Assembly (NCBI RefSeq): GCF_019145495.1
Contig: NZ_JAHSTU010000007.1
Span: 186,001-250,000 of the forward strand
Direction of reading: 5' to 3'
Length of the DNA stretch: 64,000 bases
Source of the DNA: Pseudomonas azerbaijanoccidentalis
Lineage (GTDB): Bacteria > Pseudomonadota > Gammaproteobacteria > Pseudomonadales > Pseudomonadaceae
Shown piece after piece: positions 26,827 to 35,584 of the stretch. Below the pieces are notes generated by a model. It was not told the DNA's origin. It worked only from the letters and a program-made list of their open reading frames with translations, and ran no database searches. The first letter of the stretch is position 1, and every line of letters starts with the position of its first letter. The position numbers and the translations under genes are program-made.

Positions 26827-28350
26827 ATGACCGTGATCAAGCAAGACGACCTGATTCAGAGCGTTGCCGACGCCCTGCAGTTCATTTCCTATTACCACCC
26901 CGTGGATTTCATCCAGGCGATGCACGAGGCTTACCTGCGCGAAGAATCGCCAGCGGCCCGCGACTCGATGGCTCAGATCCTGATCAACTCGCGCATGTGC
27001 GCCACCGGCCACCGCCCGATCTGCCAGGACACCGGCATCGTGACCGTGTTTGTGCGTGTGGGCATGGACGTGCGCTGGGATGGCGCCACCATGAGCCTGG
27101 ACGACATGATCAACGAAGGCGTTCGTCGCGCCTACAACCTGCCGGAAAACGTCCTGCGTGCTTCGATCCTCGCCGACCCGGCGGGCGCTCGCAAGAACAC
27201 CAAGGACAACACCCCGGCCGTTATCCACTACTCCATCGTTCCGGGTAACACCGTGGAAGTGGACGTGGCGGCCAAGGGCGGCGGTTCCGAGAACAAGTCG
27301 AAAATGGCCATGCTCAACCCGTCCGACTCGATCGTCGACTGGGTACTGAAGACCGTTCCGACCATGGGCGCCGGCTGGTGCCCACCGGGCATGCTCGGCA
27401 TCGGCATCGGCGGCACCGCCGAGAAAGCCGCTGTGATGGCCAAGGAAGTGTTGATGGAGTCCATCGACATTCACGAACTCAAGGCCCGTGGCCCACAGAA
27501 CCGCATCGAAGAAATGCGCCTGGAGCTGTTCGAGAAGGTCAACCAGCTGGGCATCGGTGCCCAGGGCCTCGGTGGCCTGACCACCGTGCTCGACGTGAAG
27601 ATCATGGATTACCCGACCCATGCCGCCTCGCTGCCGGTGTGCATGATCCCGAACTGCGCCGCCACCCGTCACACGCACTTCGTGCTCGACGGTTCCGGCC
27701 CGGTTGCCCAGGAAGCGCCACCGCTCGACGCCTACCCGGAAATCGTCTGGGAAGCCGGCCCGTCGGCCCGCCGCGTCAACCTCGACACCCTGACCCCGGA
27801 AGAAGTGCAGAGCTGGAAGCCGGGCGAAACCGTCCTGCTCAACGGCAAGATGCTCACCGGTCGCGACGCTGCACACAAGCGCATGGTCGAGATGCTGAAC
27901 AAGGGTGAAACCCTGCCGGTGGACCTGAAAGGTCGCTTCATCTATTACGTCGGCCCGGTTGATCCGGTACGCGAAGAAGTGGTTGGCCCGGCTGGCCCGA
28001 CCACCGCGACGCGGATGGACAAGTTCACCCGTCAAATCCTCGAGCAGACTGGCTTGCTGGGTATGATCGGCAAATCCGAGCGCGGCCCTACCGCGATCGA
28101 AGCGATCAAGGACCACAAAGCCGTTTACCTGATGGCAGTCGGCGGTGCGGCTTACCTGGTGGCGCAAGCGATCAAGAAATCCCGCGTGGTGGCTTTCGCC
28201 GAACTGGGCATGGAAGCGATCTACGAGTTCGACGTCAAAGACATGCCAGTGACCGTTGCGGTCGACAGCAAGGGCGAGTCGGTACACATCACCGGTCCTG
28301 CCATCTGGCAGCAAAAGATCAGTGAAAGCCTGGCGGTGGAAGTGCAGTAG
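26827..28350 (+). CDS. fumA: Fumarate hydratase class I (4Fe-4S)
   Basis: Oxygen-labile TCA-cycle fumarase. The 507-residue protein has the class I layout: N-terminal iron-sulfur domain with GHRPICQDTGIVTVF, GAGWCPPGMLGIGIGGT and IPNCAATRHTHFVLDG, giving the three cluster cysteines expected for the family, then the C-terminal swivelling domain (GETVLLNGKMLTGRDAAHKR). GAGGAG lies about nine bases before ATG 26827. A strong terminator follows. It corresponds in position to PA4333. Confidence 0.96.
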   Translation: MTVIKQDDLIQSVADALQFISYYHPVDFIQAMHEAYLREESPAARDSMAQILINSRMCATGHRPICQDTGIVTVFVRVGMDVRWDGATMSLDDMINEGVRRAYNLPENVLRASILADPAGARKNTKDNTPAVIHYSIVPGNTVEVDVAAKGGGSENKSKMAMLNPSDSIVDWVLKTVPTMGAGWCPPGMLGIGIGGTAEKAAVMAKEVLMESIDIHELKARGPQNRIEEMRLELFEKVNQLGIGAQGLGGLTTVLDVKIMDYPTHAASLPVCMIPNCAATRHTHFVLDGSGPVAQEAPPLDAYPEIVWEAGPSARRVNLDTLTPEEVQSWKPGETVLLNGKMLTGRDAAHKRMVEMLNKGETLPVDLKGRFIYYVGPVDPVREEVVGPAGPTTATRMDKFTRQILEQTGLLGMIGKSERGPTAIEAIKDHKAVYLMAVGGAAYLVAQAIKKSRVVAFAELGMEAIYEFDVKDMPVTVAVDSKGESVHITGPAIWQQKISESLAVEVQ

Positions 28351-28372
28351 GCACTGACATCACCTGGCAAAG

Positions 28373-28408
28373 AACCGGCCTGTTGGTAACGACAGGCCGG
28401 TTTTTTTT
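28373..28408 (+). terminator. Rho-independent terminator of fumA
   Basis: Perfect 11-bp stem AACCGGCCTGT / ACAGGCCGGTT followed by eight Ts. Confidence 0.95.
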
Positions 28409-28539
28409 GCGCCGCGCACTATCCCTTCAACAAACGACCAATCCAATAAAACCCGCGCCGTCGCATGGCTCGCGGCGCGTGATGCCGGTCATTCACATGT
28501 TATGGTGCTCGCCCTGTTTTTTTGCCTGTTGCTGAACGC

Positions 28540-30306
28540 ATGCTGCCAACTTCCCGATCCCTGCGCCTGGCGCTTTACACCGTATTGATCATTGCCGGCG
28601 CCGCCATCGCCGCCACCCTGGCCATGCGCCACACCGTACGCCAATCCATGGTCGAAGACGCGGCACGCGCCAATCAGCAATTGGCGCTCTACGCCACGTC
28701 CCTGCATACCCTGATCGAACGTTACCGCGCCCTGCCCTCGGTGCTGGCGCTGGACCCGCAGCTGCGCGACGCCCTCCAAGGCCCGGTAAGCCCAGAGCAA
28801 CAGGATCTGTTGAACCGCAAACTGGAAAAGATCAACGGCGCGGCCGATTCCTCGACCCTGGAACTGCTCGACCGCACCGGCCTGGCCGTGGCAGCGAGCA
28901 ACTGGCGCTTGCCCAGCAGTTACGTCGGCCATAACTATGGTTTCCGTCCGTATTTCAGCCAGACCCGCACCCAAGGCACCGGTCGTTTTTATGCCGTGGG
29001 CGTGACCAGCGGGATTCCCGGTTACTTCCTGTCCAGCGCGGTGACCAACGACGACGGCCAGTTTCTCGGTGCCATGGTGGTGAAACTGGAGTTTCCGGAG
29101 CTGGAGCGCGAATGGCGCCAAGGCAACGACACGCTGCTGGTCAGCGACGCTCGCGGGATCATCTTCATCGCCAATCAACCGGGCTGGCGCTATCGCTATT
29201 TGCAGCCACTGAGCGACAGCGATCACGCCGAACTCAAGGCGACTCGTCAATACGACAAGCAGCCGCTTACACCGCTTGAACACCAGGCGTTGCGCCATTT
29301 CGACGACAACAGCGCCCTGACCCGGGTCAAAGGCCCGGACGGCAATGCCGATTACCTGTGGGAATCGTTGCCGCTCGCCGCCGAAGGCTGGACGCTGCAC
29401 TTGCTGCGCCGCCCGCAGGTCGCTTTCGAGGACAGCCGCAACGCCGCGCTCGCCGCCGCCGGACTGTGGCTGACGCTGGTGTTTCTGCTGCTGTTTCTCA
29501 ACCAGCGCTGGCGCCTGGCGAAGATTCGTCAACGCAGTCGTGAAGAACTGGAGCAACTGGTGGAAGAGCGCACCCGAGATTTGCGCACCGCCCAGGAAGG
29601 CCTGGTGCAATCGGCCAAGCTCGCCGCCCTTGGACAGATGTCGGCCGCGTTGGCCCATGAAATCAACCAGCCGTTGACGGCCCAGCGCATGCAGTTGGCC
29701 ACCCTGCGTCTGCTGCTCGATCATGGTCGCGTCGATGAAGCGTATCAGGCACTCAAACCGGTGGACGACATGCTGACGCGCATGGCCGCCCTCACCGGCC
29801 ACCTGAAAACCTTCGCACGCAAAAGCCCCAGCGGCTTGCGTGAACGACTGGACTTGGCCGCGGTGGTTGACCAGTCGCTGCAATTGCTCGACACCCGTTT
29901 ACGCGATGAGCAAGTCAGCACCGTGCTGCACATGACACGCCCGGCCTGGGTGCGCGGCGATGCGATTCGTCTGGAGCAGGTGTTGATCAACCTGCTGCGC
30001 AACGCCCTGGATGCGATGCAGGACAAACCCTGCAAACGCCTGGAAATCCGTCTAGAAGCCGATGAACAATTGTGGCGCCTGAGCGTCATCGATAACGGCA
30101 GCGGCATCGCCGAAGAAAACCTGCCTAAAGTGTTCGACCCGTTCTTCACCACCAAACCGGTGGGCGATGGGCTGGGCATCGGCCTGGCCGTTTCCTTCGC
30201 CATCGTTCACGAATCGGGCGGTCGATTGGCGGCGGATAATCATGGCAATGGCGCGGTGTTCACCCTGACCTTGCCGATCGACCTGGAGACCCAAGACTCA
30301 TGTTGA
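28540..30306 (+). CDS. DctB/MifS-type sensor histidine kinase
   Basis: A 588-residue membrane sensor of the DctB family. First helix about 12-32, a periplasmic double-Cache-like domain with YGFRPYFSQTRTQGTGRFYA (a DctB-family signature), second helix near 305-325, a coiled coil, then HisKA with His373 in ALAHEINQPL and a HATPase domain (NLLRNALDAM; VIDNGSGI). ATG 28540 is chosen; TTG 28522 is possible. It overlaps the response-regulator gene by 7 bases. Given the adjacent alpha-ketoglutarate permease, the ligand is probably a C5/C4-dicarboxylate, as for MifS in P. aeruginosa. Confidence 0.88.
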   Translation: MLPTSRSLRLALYTVLIIAGAAIAATLAMRHTVRQSMVEDAARANQQLALYATSLHTLIERYRALPSVLALDPQLRDALQGPVSPEQQDLLNRKLEKINGAADSSTLELLDRTGLAVAASNWRLPSSYVGHNYGFRPYFSQTRTQGTGRFYAVGVTSGIPGYFLSSAVTNDDGQFLGAMVVKLEFPELEREWRQGNDTLLVSDARGIIFIANQPGWRYRYLQPLSDSDHAELKATRQYDKQPLTPLEHQALRHFDDNSALTRVKGPDGNADYLWESLPLAAEGWTLHLLRRPQVAFEDSRNAALAAAGLWLTLVFLLLFLNQRWRLAKIRQRSREELEQLVEERTRDLRTAQEGLVQSAKLAALGQMSAALAHEINQPLTAQRMQLATLRLLLDHGRVDEAYQALKPVDDMLTRMAALTGHLKTFARKSPSGLRERLDLAAVVDQSLQLLDTRLRDEQVSTVLHMTRPAWVRGDAIRLEQVLINLLRNALDAMQDKPCKRLEIRLEADEQLWRLSVIDNGSGIAEENLPKVFDPFFTTKPVGDGLGIGLAVSFAIVHESGGRLAADNHGNGAVFTLTLPIDLETQDSC

Positions 30307-31634
30307 ATTCCGTGATGGTGGTCGACGACGAAAGCAGCATTCGCAGTGCCGTCGAACAATGGCTGAGCCTGTCGGGTTTCGAGGTACAGTTGTTCAGCCG
30401 CGCCGATGAATGCCTGGCGCAGCTGCCGAAGCATTTTGCCGGGGTGATTCTCAGCGACGTGCGCATGCCCGGCATGACCGGCCTGGAACTGTTGGCCGAA
30501 GTGCAGCGCCGTGATGCCGACTTGCCGGTGATCCTGCTGACCGGCCACGGCGATGTGCCGATGGCCGTCGATGCCATGCGCGATGGCGCGTACGACTTTC
30601 TCGAAAAACCCTTCAGCCCGGAAACCTTGCTCGGCAGCTTGCGTCGGGCGCTGGACAAGCGCCGGCTGGTTCTGGAAAACCGCGCCCTGCATGAACAGGC
30701 GGATAACCGCGCCAAACTCGATACCACGCTGCTCGGAGTGTCCCGTGGTTTGCAGACCCTGCGTCGACAGGTACTGGACCTGGCGGCGCTGCCGGTCAAC
30801 GTGCTGATCCGCGGCGAAACCGGAAGTGGCAAGGAATTGGTTGCCCGCTGCCTGCACGACTTCGGCCCGCGCGCCGACAAACCCTTTGTTGCGCTCAACT
30901 GCGCCGCCATCCCCGAGCAACTGTTCGAAGCCGAGCTGTTCGGCCACGAAAGCGGCGCATTCACCGGCGCCCAGGGCAAGCGCATCGGCAAGCTCGAATA
31001 CGCCGACGGCGGCACGTTGTTTCTTGACGAAATCGAAAGCATGCCGCTGGCGCAACAGGTGAAATTGTTGCGCGTATTGCAGGAGCAAAAACTTGAGCGA
31101 TTGGGCTCGAACCAGAGCATCCGTGTGGACCTGCGGATCATCGCCGCGACCAAACCGGACCTGCTCGACGAAGCGCGGGCCGGACGTTTTCGCGAGGACC
31201 TGGCTTACCGCTTGAACGTCGCTGAATTACGCCTGCCGCCCTTGCGCGAACGGCGTGAAGACATCCCGCTGTTGTTCGAATCGTTCGCGCAAAATGCCGC
31301 TGAACGGCTGGGGCGCAAGTTTCCACCACTCAGCGGTGCGCAGTTGAGCCACCTGCTGAGTCACGACTGGCCGGGCAACGTGCGCGAACTGGCGAACGTC
31401 GCTGAGCGTCAGGTGCTGGGGCTCGGTGAACCCGAGCCAGCAGGCATCGAACCGGGCCAGTCACTCGCAGCCCAGCAGGAAGCGTTCGAAGCGCAATGCC
31501 TGCGCGCGGCGTTGACCCGGCACAAAGGCGATGTGAAAGCGGTGCTCGAAGAACTGCAACTGCCGCGTCGCACGTTCAATGAAAAGATGCAGCGGCATGG
31601 GTTGAGTCGGGAGATGTTTTTGCAGGACAGCTGA
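30300..31634 (+). CDS. DctD/MifR-type sigma-54 response regulator
   Basis: A 444-residue enhancer-binding protein. The receiver domain has VVDDES and the phospho-acceptor region VILSDVRMPGMTG (Asp near 52). The AAA+ domain has GETGSGKE and GAFTGA near residues 219-224, which contacts sigma-54, plus SHDWPGNVRELANVAERQVL. A Fis-type helix-turn-helix ends the protein (LEELQLPRRTFNEKMQRHGL). Together with the kinase it should activate the sigma-54 promoter found before the permease gene just downstream. Confidence 0.93.
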   Translation: MLNSVMVVDDESSIRSAVEQWLSLSGFEVQLFSRADECLAQLPKHFAGVILSDVRMPGMTGLELLAEVQRRDADLPVILLTGHGDVPMAVDAMRDGAYDFLEKPFSPETLLGSLRRALDKRRLVLENRALHEQADNRAKLDTTLLGVSRGLQTLRRQVLDLAALPVNVLIRGETGSGKELVARCLHDFGPRADKPFVALNCAAIPEQLFEAELFGHESGAFTGAQGKRIGKLEYADGGTLFLDEIESMPLAQQVKLLRVLQEQKLERLGSNQSIRVDLRIIAATKPDLLDEARAGRFREDLAYRLNVAELRLPPLRERREDIPLLFESFAQNAAERLGRKFPPLSGAQLSHLLSHDWPGNVRELANVAERQVLGLGEPEPAGIEPGQSLAAQQEAFEAQCLRAALTRHKGDVKAVLEELQLPRRTFNEKMQRHGLSREMFLQDS

Positions 31635-31659
31635 GTTTTGCAGTGTCAGCTCTGGCCTC

Positions 31660-31732
31660 ATCGCGAGCAGGCTCGCTCCCACAGTTGTCTGATGTACACC
31701 TGTCCATTGTGGGAGCGAGCCTGCTCGCGATG
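31660..31732. repeat. REPIN, CGCGAGCAGGCTCGCTCC family
   Basis: Near-perfect inverted pair: ATCGCGAGCAGGCTCGCTCC and GGAGCGAGCCTGCTCGCGAT, separated by about 33 bases, between the regulator and permease genes. Confidence 0.88.
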
Positions 31733-31801
31733 GGGCCGGTCCAAGCAATGAAAACCCCAGACACGAATAAGCAATTTTCCGCCCACACCCAACCAAACAT
31801 A

Positions 31802-31815
31802 AGCGGATTTCCGCT
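31802..31815. promoter_or_regulatory. Candidate upstream activator half-palindrome
   Basis: AGCGGA-TT-TCCGCT, perfect 6-bp arms with a 2-base spacer, about 45 bases upstream of the sigma-54 -24 element. It is a candidate binding site for the adjacent MifR-like activator, by position only. Confidence 0.35.
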
Positions 31816-31857
31816 CACCAAACCGCCCTACCCCCTCTAAACCGCCCCTCTCCCCGT

Positions 31858-31873
31858 TGGCACAGCTCCTGCT
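31858..31873 (+). promoter_or_regulatory. Sigma-54 promoter of the permease gene
   Basis: TTGGCAC-AGCTC-CTGCT: the GG and GC elements are exactly ten bases apart as required for RpoN. It lies 63 bases before the permease ATG, downstream of a gene for a GAFTGA-containing activator. Confidence 0.78.
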
Positions 31874-31935
31874 ATAGCCCCCGCAGGCTGCGTTTAAACG
31901 CGCTCCACAAAAACAATTAAACGAAGGATCCTTCA

Positions 31936-33255
31936 ATGGATAACTCCAACTCCCTGCCGCTTGGGTCGGCTGCCGTGCCGGCCAAAGAAAGAACCACTTC
32001 CAGCCGCATCAAATCGATTTTCAGCGGTTCCGTAGGCAACATGGTCGAGTGGTACGACTGGTACGTCTATGCCGCCTTCTCCCTCTACTTCGCCAAGGCC
32101 TTTTTCCCTAAAGGCGACACCACCGCACAACTGCTGAACACCGCCGCAATTTTCGCCGTGGGCTTCCTGATGCGCCCGATCGGTGGCTGGTTGATGGGTC
32201 TGTATGCCGACAAGGTCGGGCGCAAAAAAGCCCTGATGGCTTCGGTTTACCTGATGTGCTTCGGCTCGCTGCTGATCGCCCTGAGCCCGGGTTATGAAAC
32301 CATCGGCATCGGCGCGCCGATCCTGCTGGTGTTCGCCCGTCTGCTGCAAGGCCTGTCGGTCGGTGGCGAATACGGCACCTCGGCCACTTACCTCAGTGAG
32401 ATGGCGACCAAAGAACGTCGCGGTTTCTTCTCCAGCTTCCAGTACGTGACCCTGATCTCCGGTCAGCTCATAGCGCTGGGCGTACTGATCGTGCTGCAAA
32501 ATATTCTGACCACCGAGGAGCTGTACGCCTGGGGCTGGCGCATTCCGTTTGCCATCGGCGCGCTGTGTGCCGTGGTCGCGCTCTACCTGCGTCGTGGCAT
32601 GGAAGAAACCGAGTCCTTCACCAAGAAAGAGAAGGCCAAGGAAAGCGCCATGCGCACCTTGATGCGCCACCCGAAAGAACTCCTGACCGTGGTCGGCCTG
32701 ACCATGGGCGGTACGCTGGCGTTCTACACCTACACCACCTACATGCAGAAGTACCTGGTGAACACCGTCGGCATGAGTATCTCCGACTCCACCACCATTT
32801 CCGCCGCCACGCTGTTCCTGTTCATGTGCCTGCAACCGATCATCGGCGGGCTGTCGGATAAAATCGGTCGTCGGCCGATCCTGATTGCTTTCGGCGTTCT
32901 GGGCACACTGTTCACCGTGCCGATCCTCACCACCCTGCACACCATCACCACCTGGTGGGGCGCGTTCTTCCTGATCATGGCGGCGCTGATCATCGTCAGC
33001 GGCTACACCTCGATCAACGCCGTGGTGAAAGCCGAACTGTTCCCGACCGAAATCCGCGCCTTGGGCGTGGGCCTGCCATACGCACTGACCGTATCGATTT
33101 TCGGCGGCACCGCCGAATACATCGCGCTGTGGTTCAAGAGCATCGGCATGGAAACCGGTTACTACTGGTATGTGACGGCGTGCATTGCGGTGTCGTTGCT
33201 GGTGTACATCACCATGAAAGACACCCGCAAACATTCGCGGATCGTCACGGACTGA
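31936..33255 (+). CDS. kgtP: Alpha-ketoglutarate/proton symporter (MHS family MFS)
   Basis: A 439-residue, 12-helix MFS transporter of the metabolite:H+ symporter family. The N-terminal GNMVEWYDWYVYAAFSLYF, the loop MGLYADKVGRKKAL and ARLLQGLSVGGEYGTSATYL are family signatures and close to KgtP. AAGGA sits seven bases before ATG 31936. It is preceded by a sigma-54 promoter and a two-component system of the type that controls alpha-ketoglutarate uptake in P. aeruginosa. Substrate assignment is by family and context. Confidence 0.88.
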   Translation: MDNSNSLPLGSAAVPAKERTTSSRIKSIFSGSVGNMVEWYDWYVYAAFSLYFAKAFFPKGDTTAQLLNTAAIFAVGFLMRPIGGWLMGLYADKVGRKKALMASVYLMCFGSLLIALSPGYETIGIGAPILLVFARLLQGLSVGGEYGTSATYLSEMATKERRGFFSSFQYVTLISGQLIALGVLIVLQNILTTEELYAWGWRIPFAIGALCAVVALYLRRGMEETESFTKKEKAKESAMRTLMRHPKELLTVVGLTMGGTLAFYTYTTYMQKYLVNTVGMSISDSTTISAATLFLFMCLQPIIGGLSDKIGRRPILIAFGVLGTLFTVPILTTLHTITTWWGAFFLIMAALIIVSGYTSINAVVKAELFPTEIRALGVGLPYALTVSIFGGTAEYIALWFKSIGMETGYYWYVTACIAVSLLVYITMKDTRKHSRIVTD

Positions 33256-33273
33256 GTCCAACGCGTTACACCA

Positions 33274-33306
33274 AAGGGGCAGATCGTCGGGATCTGCCCC
33301 TTTTTT
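33274..33306 (+). terminator. Rho-independent terminator of the permease gene
   Basis: Stem AAGGGGCAGATC / GATCTGCCCCTT with a short GTCGG loop and a T run. Confidence 0.93.
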
Positions 33307-33599
33307 ATTGCTGAAAAAGCGGCTCCGCCGACCTCCACTCAACGCCGGTTAAACAATTTGTTACCCACGGCGTGTGGCGGATTAATCACGAGTTAATGCT
33401 CGTCTTCCATCCTGAAAGCGTCTGATCGATTAACTGCGATGCGCCCATTCAGTTCCTGAAAGCGGAAGAATTTGATGGCCTTAATATCTATTTAATCGAT
33501 TGTTTTTAGCATTATTTTGCGCTTTTTAATCAGTTTAATTGGCGTAGCATGAAACCCATGCCCAAGAGACAAAACGCCAAAGAACCTGGAGAAATGAAG
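33307..33599. promoter_or_regulatory. A/T-rich leader of the repeat-protein gene
   Basis: About 290 bases without a gene. The last 120 (33470-33550) are strongly A/T-rich (for example ATTATTTTGCGCTTTTTAAT), unlike most of the window, and must contain the promoter of the small exported repeat protein. Such DNA is the type bound by MvaT. Confidence 0.45.
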
Positions 33600-33893
33600 A
33601 TGAAAACCAAACTGTTCCTCGCCATCGCCCTGTCCGTACTGGCCGCCAACACCTTCGCCGCCGATGGCTTCGACCGCACCGGTTCCGCTGTTGCAGCAGA
33701 CGGCTATGACCGCACCGGTTCCGTCACTGTGGCTGCTGACGGCTACGACCGCACCGGTTCCGCCACCGTCGCAGAAGATGGCTATGACCGTACCGGCGGC
33801 GCCACCGTCGCCGAAGACGGCTACGACCGCACAGGCGGCGCCACTGTCGCTGAAGATGGTTACGATCGCACTGGCGGCGCTACCGTCAGCTAA
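33600..33893 (+). CDS. Small exported protein of 13-residue tandem repeats
   Basis: A 97-residue protein: signal peptide MKTKLFLAIALSVLAANTFA, then six tandem units of the form (A/E)DGYDRTG(S/G)ATVA. The first unit is 12 residues and FDRTG; the other five are 13 residues. GGAG lies eight bases before ATG 33600, better placed than for ATG 33594. The mature protein is almost entirely repeat, acidic and glycine-rich, with a conserved DGYDRTG core. I know of no established function. Candidates are an envelope or secreted low-complexity protein. Terminated by a UUCG hairpin. Confidence 0.8.
   Translation: MKTKLFLAIALSVLAANTFAADGFDRTGSAVAADGYDRTGSVTVAADGYDRTGSATVAEDGYDRTGGATVAEDGYDRTGGATVAEDGYDRTGGATVS
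33660..33890 (+). repeat. Six 36-39-bp in-frame tandem repeats
   Basis: DNA units of 39 bp (first 36 bp) encode the DGYDRTG repeats. Copies differ mainly at third codon positions, so the amino-acid sequence is kept while DNA drifts; the last three units are the most alike. Confidence 0.9.
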
Positions 33894-33913
33894 TCCAGTC
33901 ATCACGGCACCAG

Positions 33914-33933
33914 AGCCCGGCTTCGGCCGGGCT
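33914..33933 (+). terminator. UUCG hairpin after the repeat-protein gene
   Basis: Perfect stem AGCCCGGC / GCCGGGCT closing a TTCG tetraloop. The following T tract is interrupted (TAGTCGTTTC), so termination may be moderate. Confidence 0.7.
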
Positions 33934-33976
33934 TAGTCGTTTCTAGGGAATGCAAAATTCAGCGACTACGCAAAAC

Positions 33977-34070
33977 CTGTAGGAGCGAGCCTGCTCGCGA
34001 TGACTGAACCTCAGTCAACATTGATATTGAATGACCGTGAGCTATCGCGAGCAACCTCACTCCCACAAGG
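33977..34070. repeat. Degenerate REP pair
   Basis: A good arm TGTAGGAGCGAGCCTGCTCG at 33977 and a decayed partner (TATCGCGAGCAACCTCACTC, from 34043). The intact second family copy is at 31660-31732. Confidence 0.65.
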
Positions 34071-34150
34071 TTCTTCATCAGGCTGGAAATCAGCGGCGAG
34101 GCCTTGCACTATTGCTGCCTATTCGAAAGCAGCCCCAAGGAACACTGCGC

Positions 34151-34783
34151 ATGCCCGACGACATTCATTATTACGAACCCGTCAACGGCCACGGCCTGCC
34201 CCACGATCCGTTCAACGCGATCGTCGGCCCGCGCCCGATTGGCTGGATCTCTTCGCAGGATGCCAACGGCCACTTGAACCTGGCGCCGTACAGCTTTTTC
34301 AACGCCTTCAACTACATTCCGCCGATCATCGGGTTCTGCAGCGTCGGACGCAAAGACAGCCTGAACAACATCGAACAGACCGGCGAGTTCGCCTGGAATC
34401 TGGCCACCCGACCTTTGGCCGAACAGATGAACCAGAGCTGCGCCATGGTCGAGCCGCTGGTTGATGAGTTCGAGTTGTCCGGGCTCACCCCCGTGGCGTC
34501 GAAAATCATTCAGGTGCCGCGAGTCGCCGAAAGCCCGGTGTCCTTTGAATGCAAGGTCACGCAGATCATTCAGTTGCAGCGGGCGGACGGCAATGTGGTG
34601 CCGAGCTGGCTGATTCTGGGCGAAGTGGTCGCCGTGCATATCGCCAAATGGCTGCTGAAGGATGGGGTGTACGACACCGCCGCGGCAGAACCGATCCTGC
34701 GCGGCGGTGGGCCAGCGGATTATTTCCAGCTGGGGCCTGAGGCATTGTTCAAGATGTACCGCCCGGGAGCGGTAAAAAAGTAA
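34151..34783 (+). CDS. Flavin reductase-like (FMN-binding split barrel) protein
   Basis: A 210-residue protein of the flavoprotein oxidoreductase family related to DIM6/NTAB and PadR-adjacent flavoproteins. FNAIVGPRPIGWISSQDANGH (FMN-binding loop) and NLAPYSFFNAFNYIPPIIGF are typical, followed by KDSLNNIEQTGEF. ATG 34151 has AAGGA upstream. Substrate unknown. No partner oxygenase is encoded next to it, so a stand-alone flavoprotein role is more likely than a two-component monooxygenase. Confidence 0.85.
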   Translation: MPDDIHYYEPVNGHGLPHDPFNAIVGPRPIGWISSQDANGHLNLAPYSFFNAFNYIPPIIGFCSVGRKDSLNNIEQTGEFAWNLATRPLAEQMNQSCAMVEPLVDEFELSGLTPVASKIIQVPRVAESPVSFECKVTQIIQLQRADGNVVPSWLILGEVVAVHIAKWLLKDGVYDTAAAEPILRGGGPADYFQLGPEALFKMYRPGAVKK

Positions 34784-35014
34784 TTACCAGACCAGCCCGC
34801 CTTCTTCGTCGACACCTTTGAGGTGGGTCAGTTGCAGGGCAGCGGCTTCGTCCGCTTCTCTGGCGGTCTTGAAGGTCTGTTCTTCCAGCAGTTTGTTGAA
34901 GCGAGGCGCACCCGCGCCACCGATGGCTTTGGTGGCGATTGCCGCGTAATACCCGCCTTCACGGGGGATTACGGCCGATACTGCTTCGAAGGTTTCAAAG
35001 GCTTTGCGTGCCAT
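34784..35014 (-). CDS. Conserved hypothetical protein, 76 residues
   Basis: Reads MARKAFETFEAVSAVIPREG to ...KGVDEEGGLVW. Small, soluble, with helices around READEAAALQLTHL. AGGA lies nine bases before ATG 35014. Its stop abuts the flavoprotein stop (convergent, no gap). I do not recognise a domain. Confidence 0.68.
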   Translation of the reverse strand: MARKAFETFEAVSAVIPREGGYYAAIATKAIGGAGAPRFNKLLEEQTFKTAREADEAAALQLTHLKGVDEEGGLVW

Positions 35015-35055
35015 GTCGCGCATCCTGGCTAATAGAGAATGCAGCCATTAAACGC

Positions 35056-35409
35056 TCAACCGGCCAGTTTGTGTACCGCTGCTCCGGACTGACGCAAAGC
35101 CTGCGCCTCGGACACATCCTTGAAGGTGTGGAAATCCAGACTGTTGACCACCAACTCCTGCACCAGCTCGGCAAAAATCTCCATCGCCGGGGTGCTGAAG
35201 TACGCGGTCATCGCCTGTTGATTGCTCCAGAAACCGGACACCAGCCACAGTTCCGGATCGCATTGCGAATGCTGCAAGGCAAAGTTAAGGCAGCCTGGCG
35301 CGGCGCGGGACGGCTCGATCAACGCGCTCAGGCGCAAACCAAGCTCTTGGGAACGCCCGGCGCGCGCTCGCACGAAGGCCATATGACTGACGGGGATTTG
35401 CTTGGACAT
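35056..35409 (-). CDS. Antibiotic-biosynthesis-monooxygenase (ABM) domain protein
   Basis: A 117-residue ferredoxin-like dimeric fold. HMAFVRARAGRSQELGLRL, then EPSRAAPGCLNFALQHSQCD and WLVSGFWSNQQAMTAYF are characteristic ABM segments. Such proteins act as quinol-type monooxygenases or in detoxification; the real substrate here is unknown. It sits 41 bases upstream of, and on the same strand as, the 76-residue gene. Confidence 0.83.
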   Translation of the reverse strand: MSKQIPVSHMAFVRARAGRSQELGLRLSALIEPSRAAPGCLNFALQHSQCDPELWLVSGFWSNQQAMTAYFSTPAMEIFAELVQELVVNSLDFHTFKDVSEAQALRQSGAAVHKLAG

Positions 35410-35584
35410 GGTTCAACCCTCCCGGGGAGTCGCGTGGCAGCCGGGGGACGGGCTGCGACAGGATCAAAGGTTAAGGGTCGCTGCGGAGTTGTCGTTAGTC
35501 GATTTCTGCCGCCGTGTTGCACAATCCTGCGAGCGTGCACACGCTACCTGTAACAAAATGTTGAGCTCTGTCACTGTTCTGCCA

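Noticed and set aside
26518..28314. 598-codon antisense frame over fumarase
   Set aside because: No similarity or start signal; it overlaps the conserved class I fumarase entirely.
28540..31634. Naming the pair dctB/dctD outright
   Set aside because: No DctA or DctPQM transporter lies nearby; the adjacent permease is KgtP-like, so a MifS/MifR-type role is more likely, and I left symbols blank.
33660..33890. Tandem 39-bp units as a possible CRISPR array or VNTR
   Set aside because: Units are contiguous, in frame and without spacers; they encode protein repeats.
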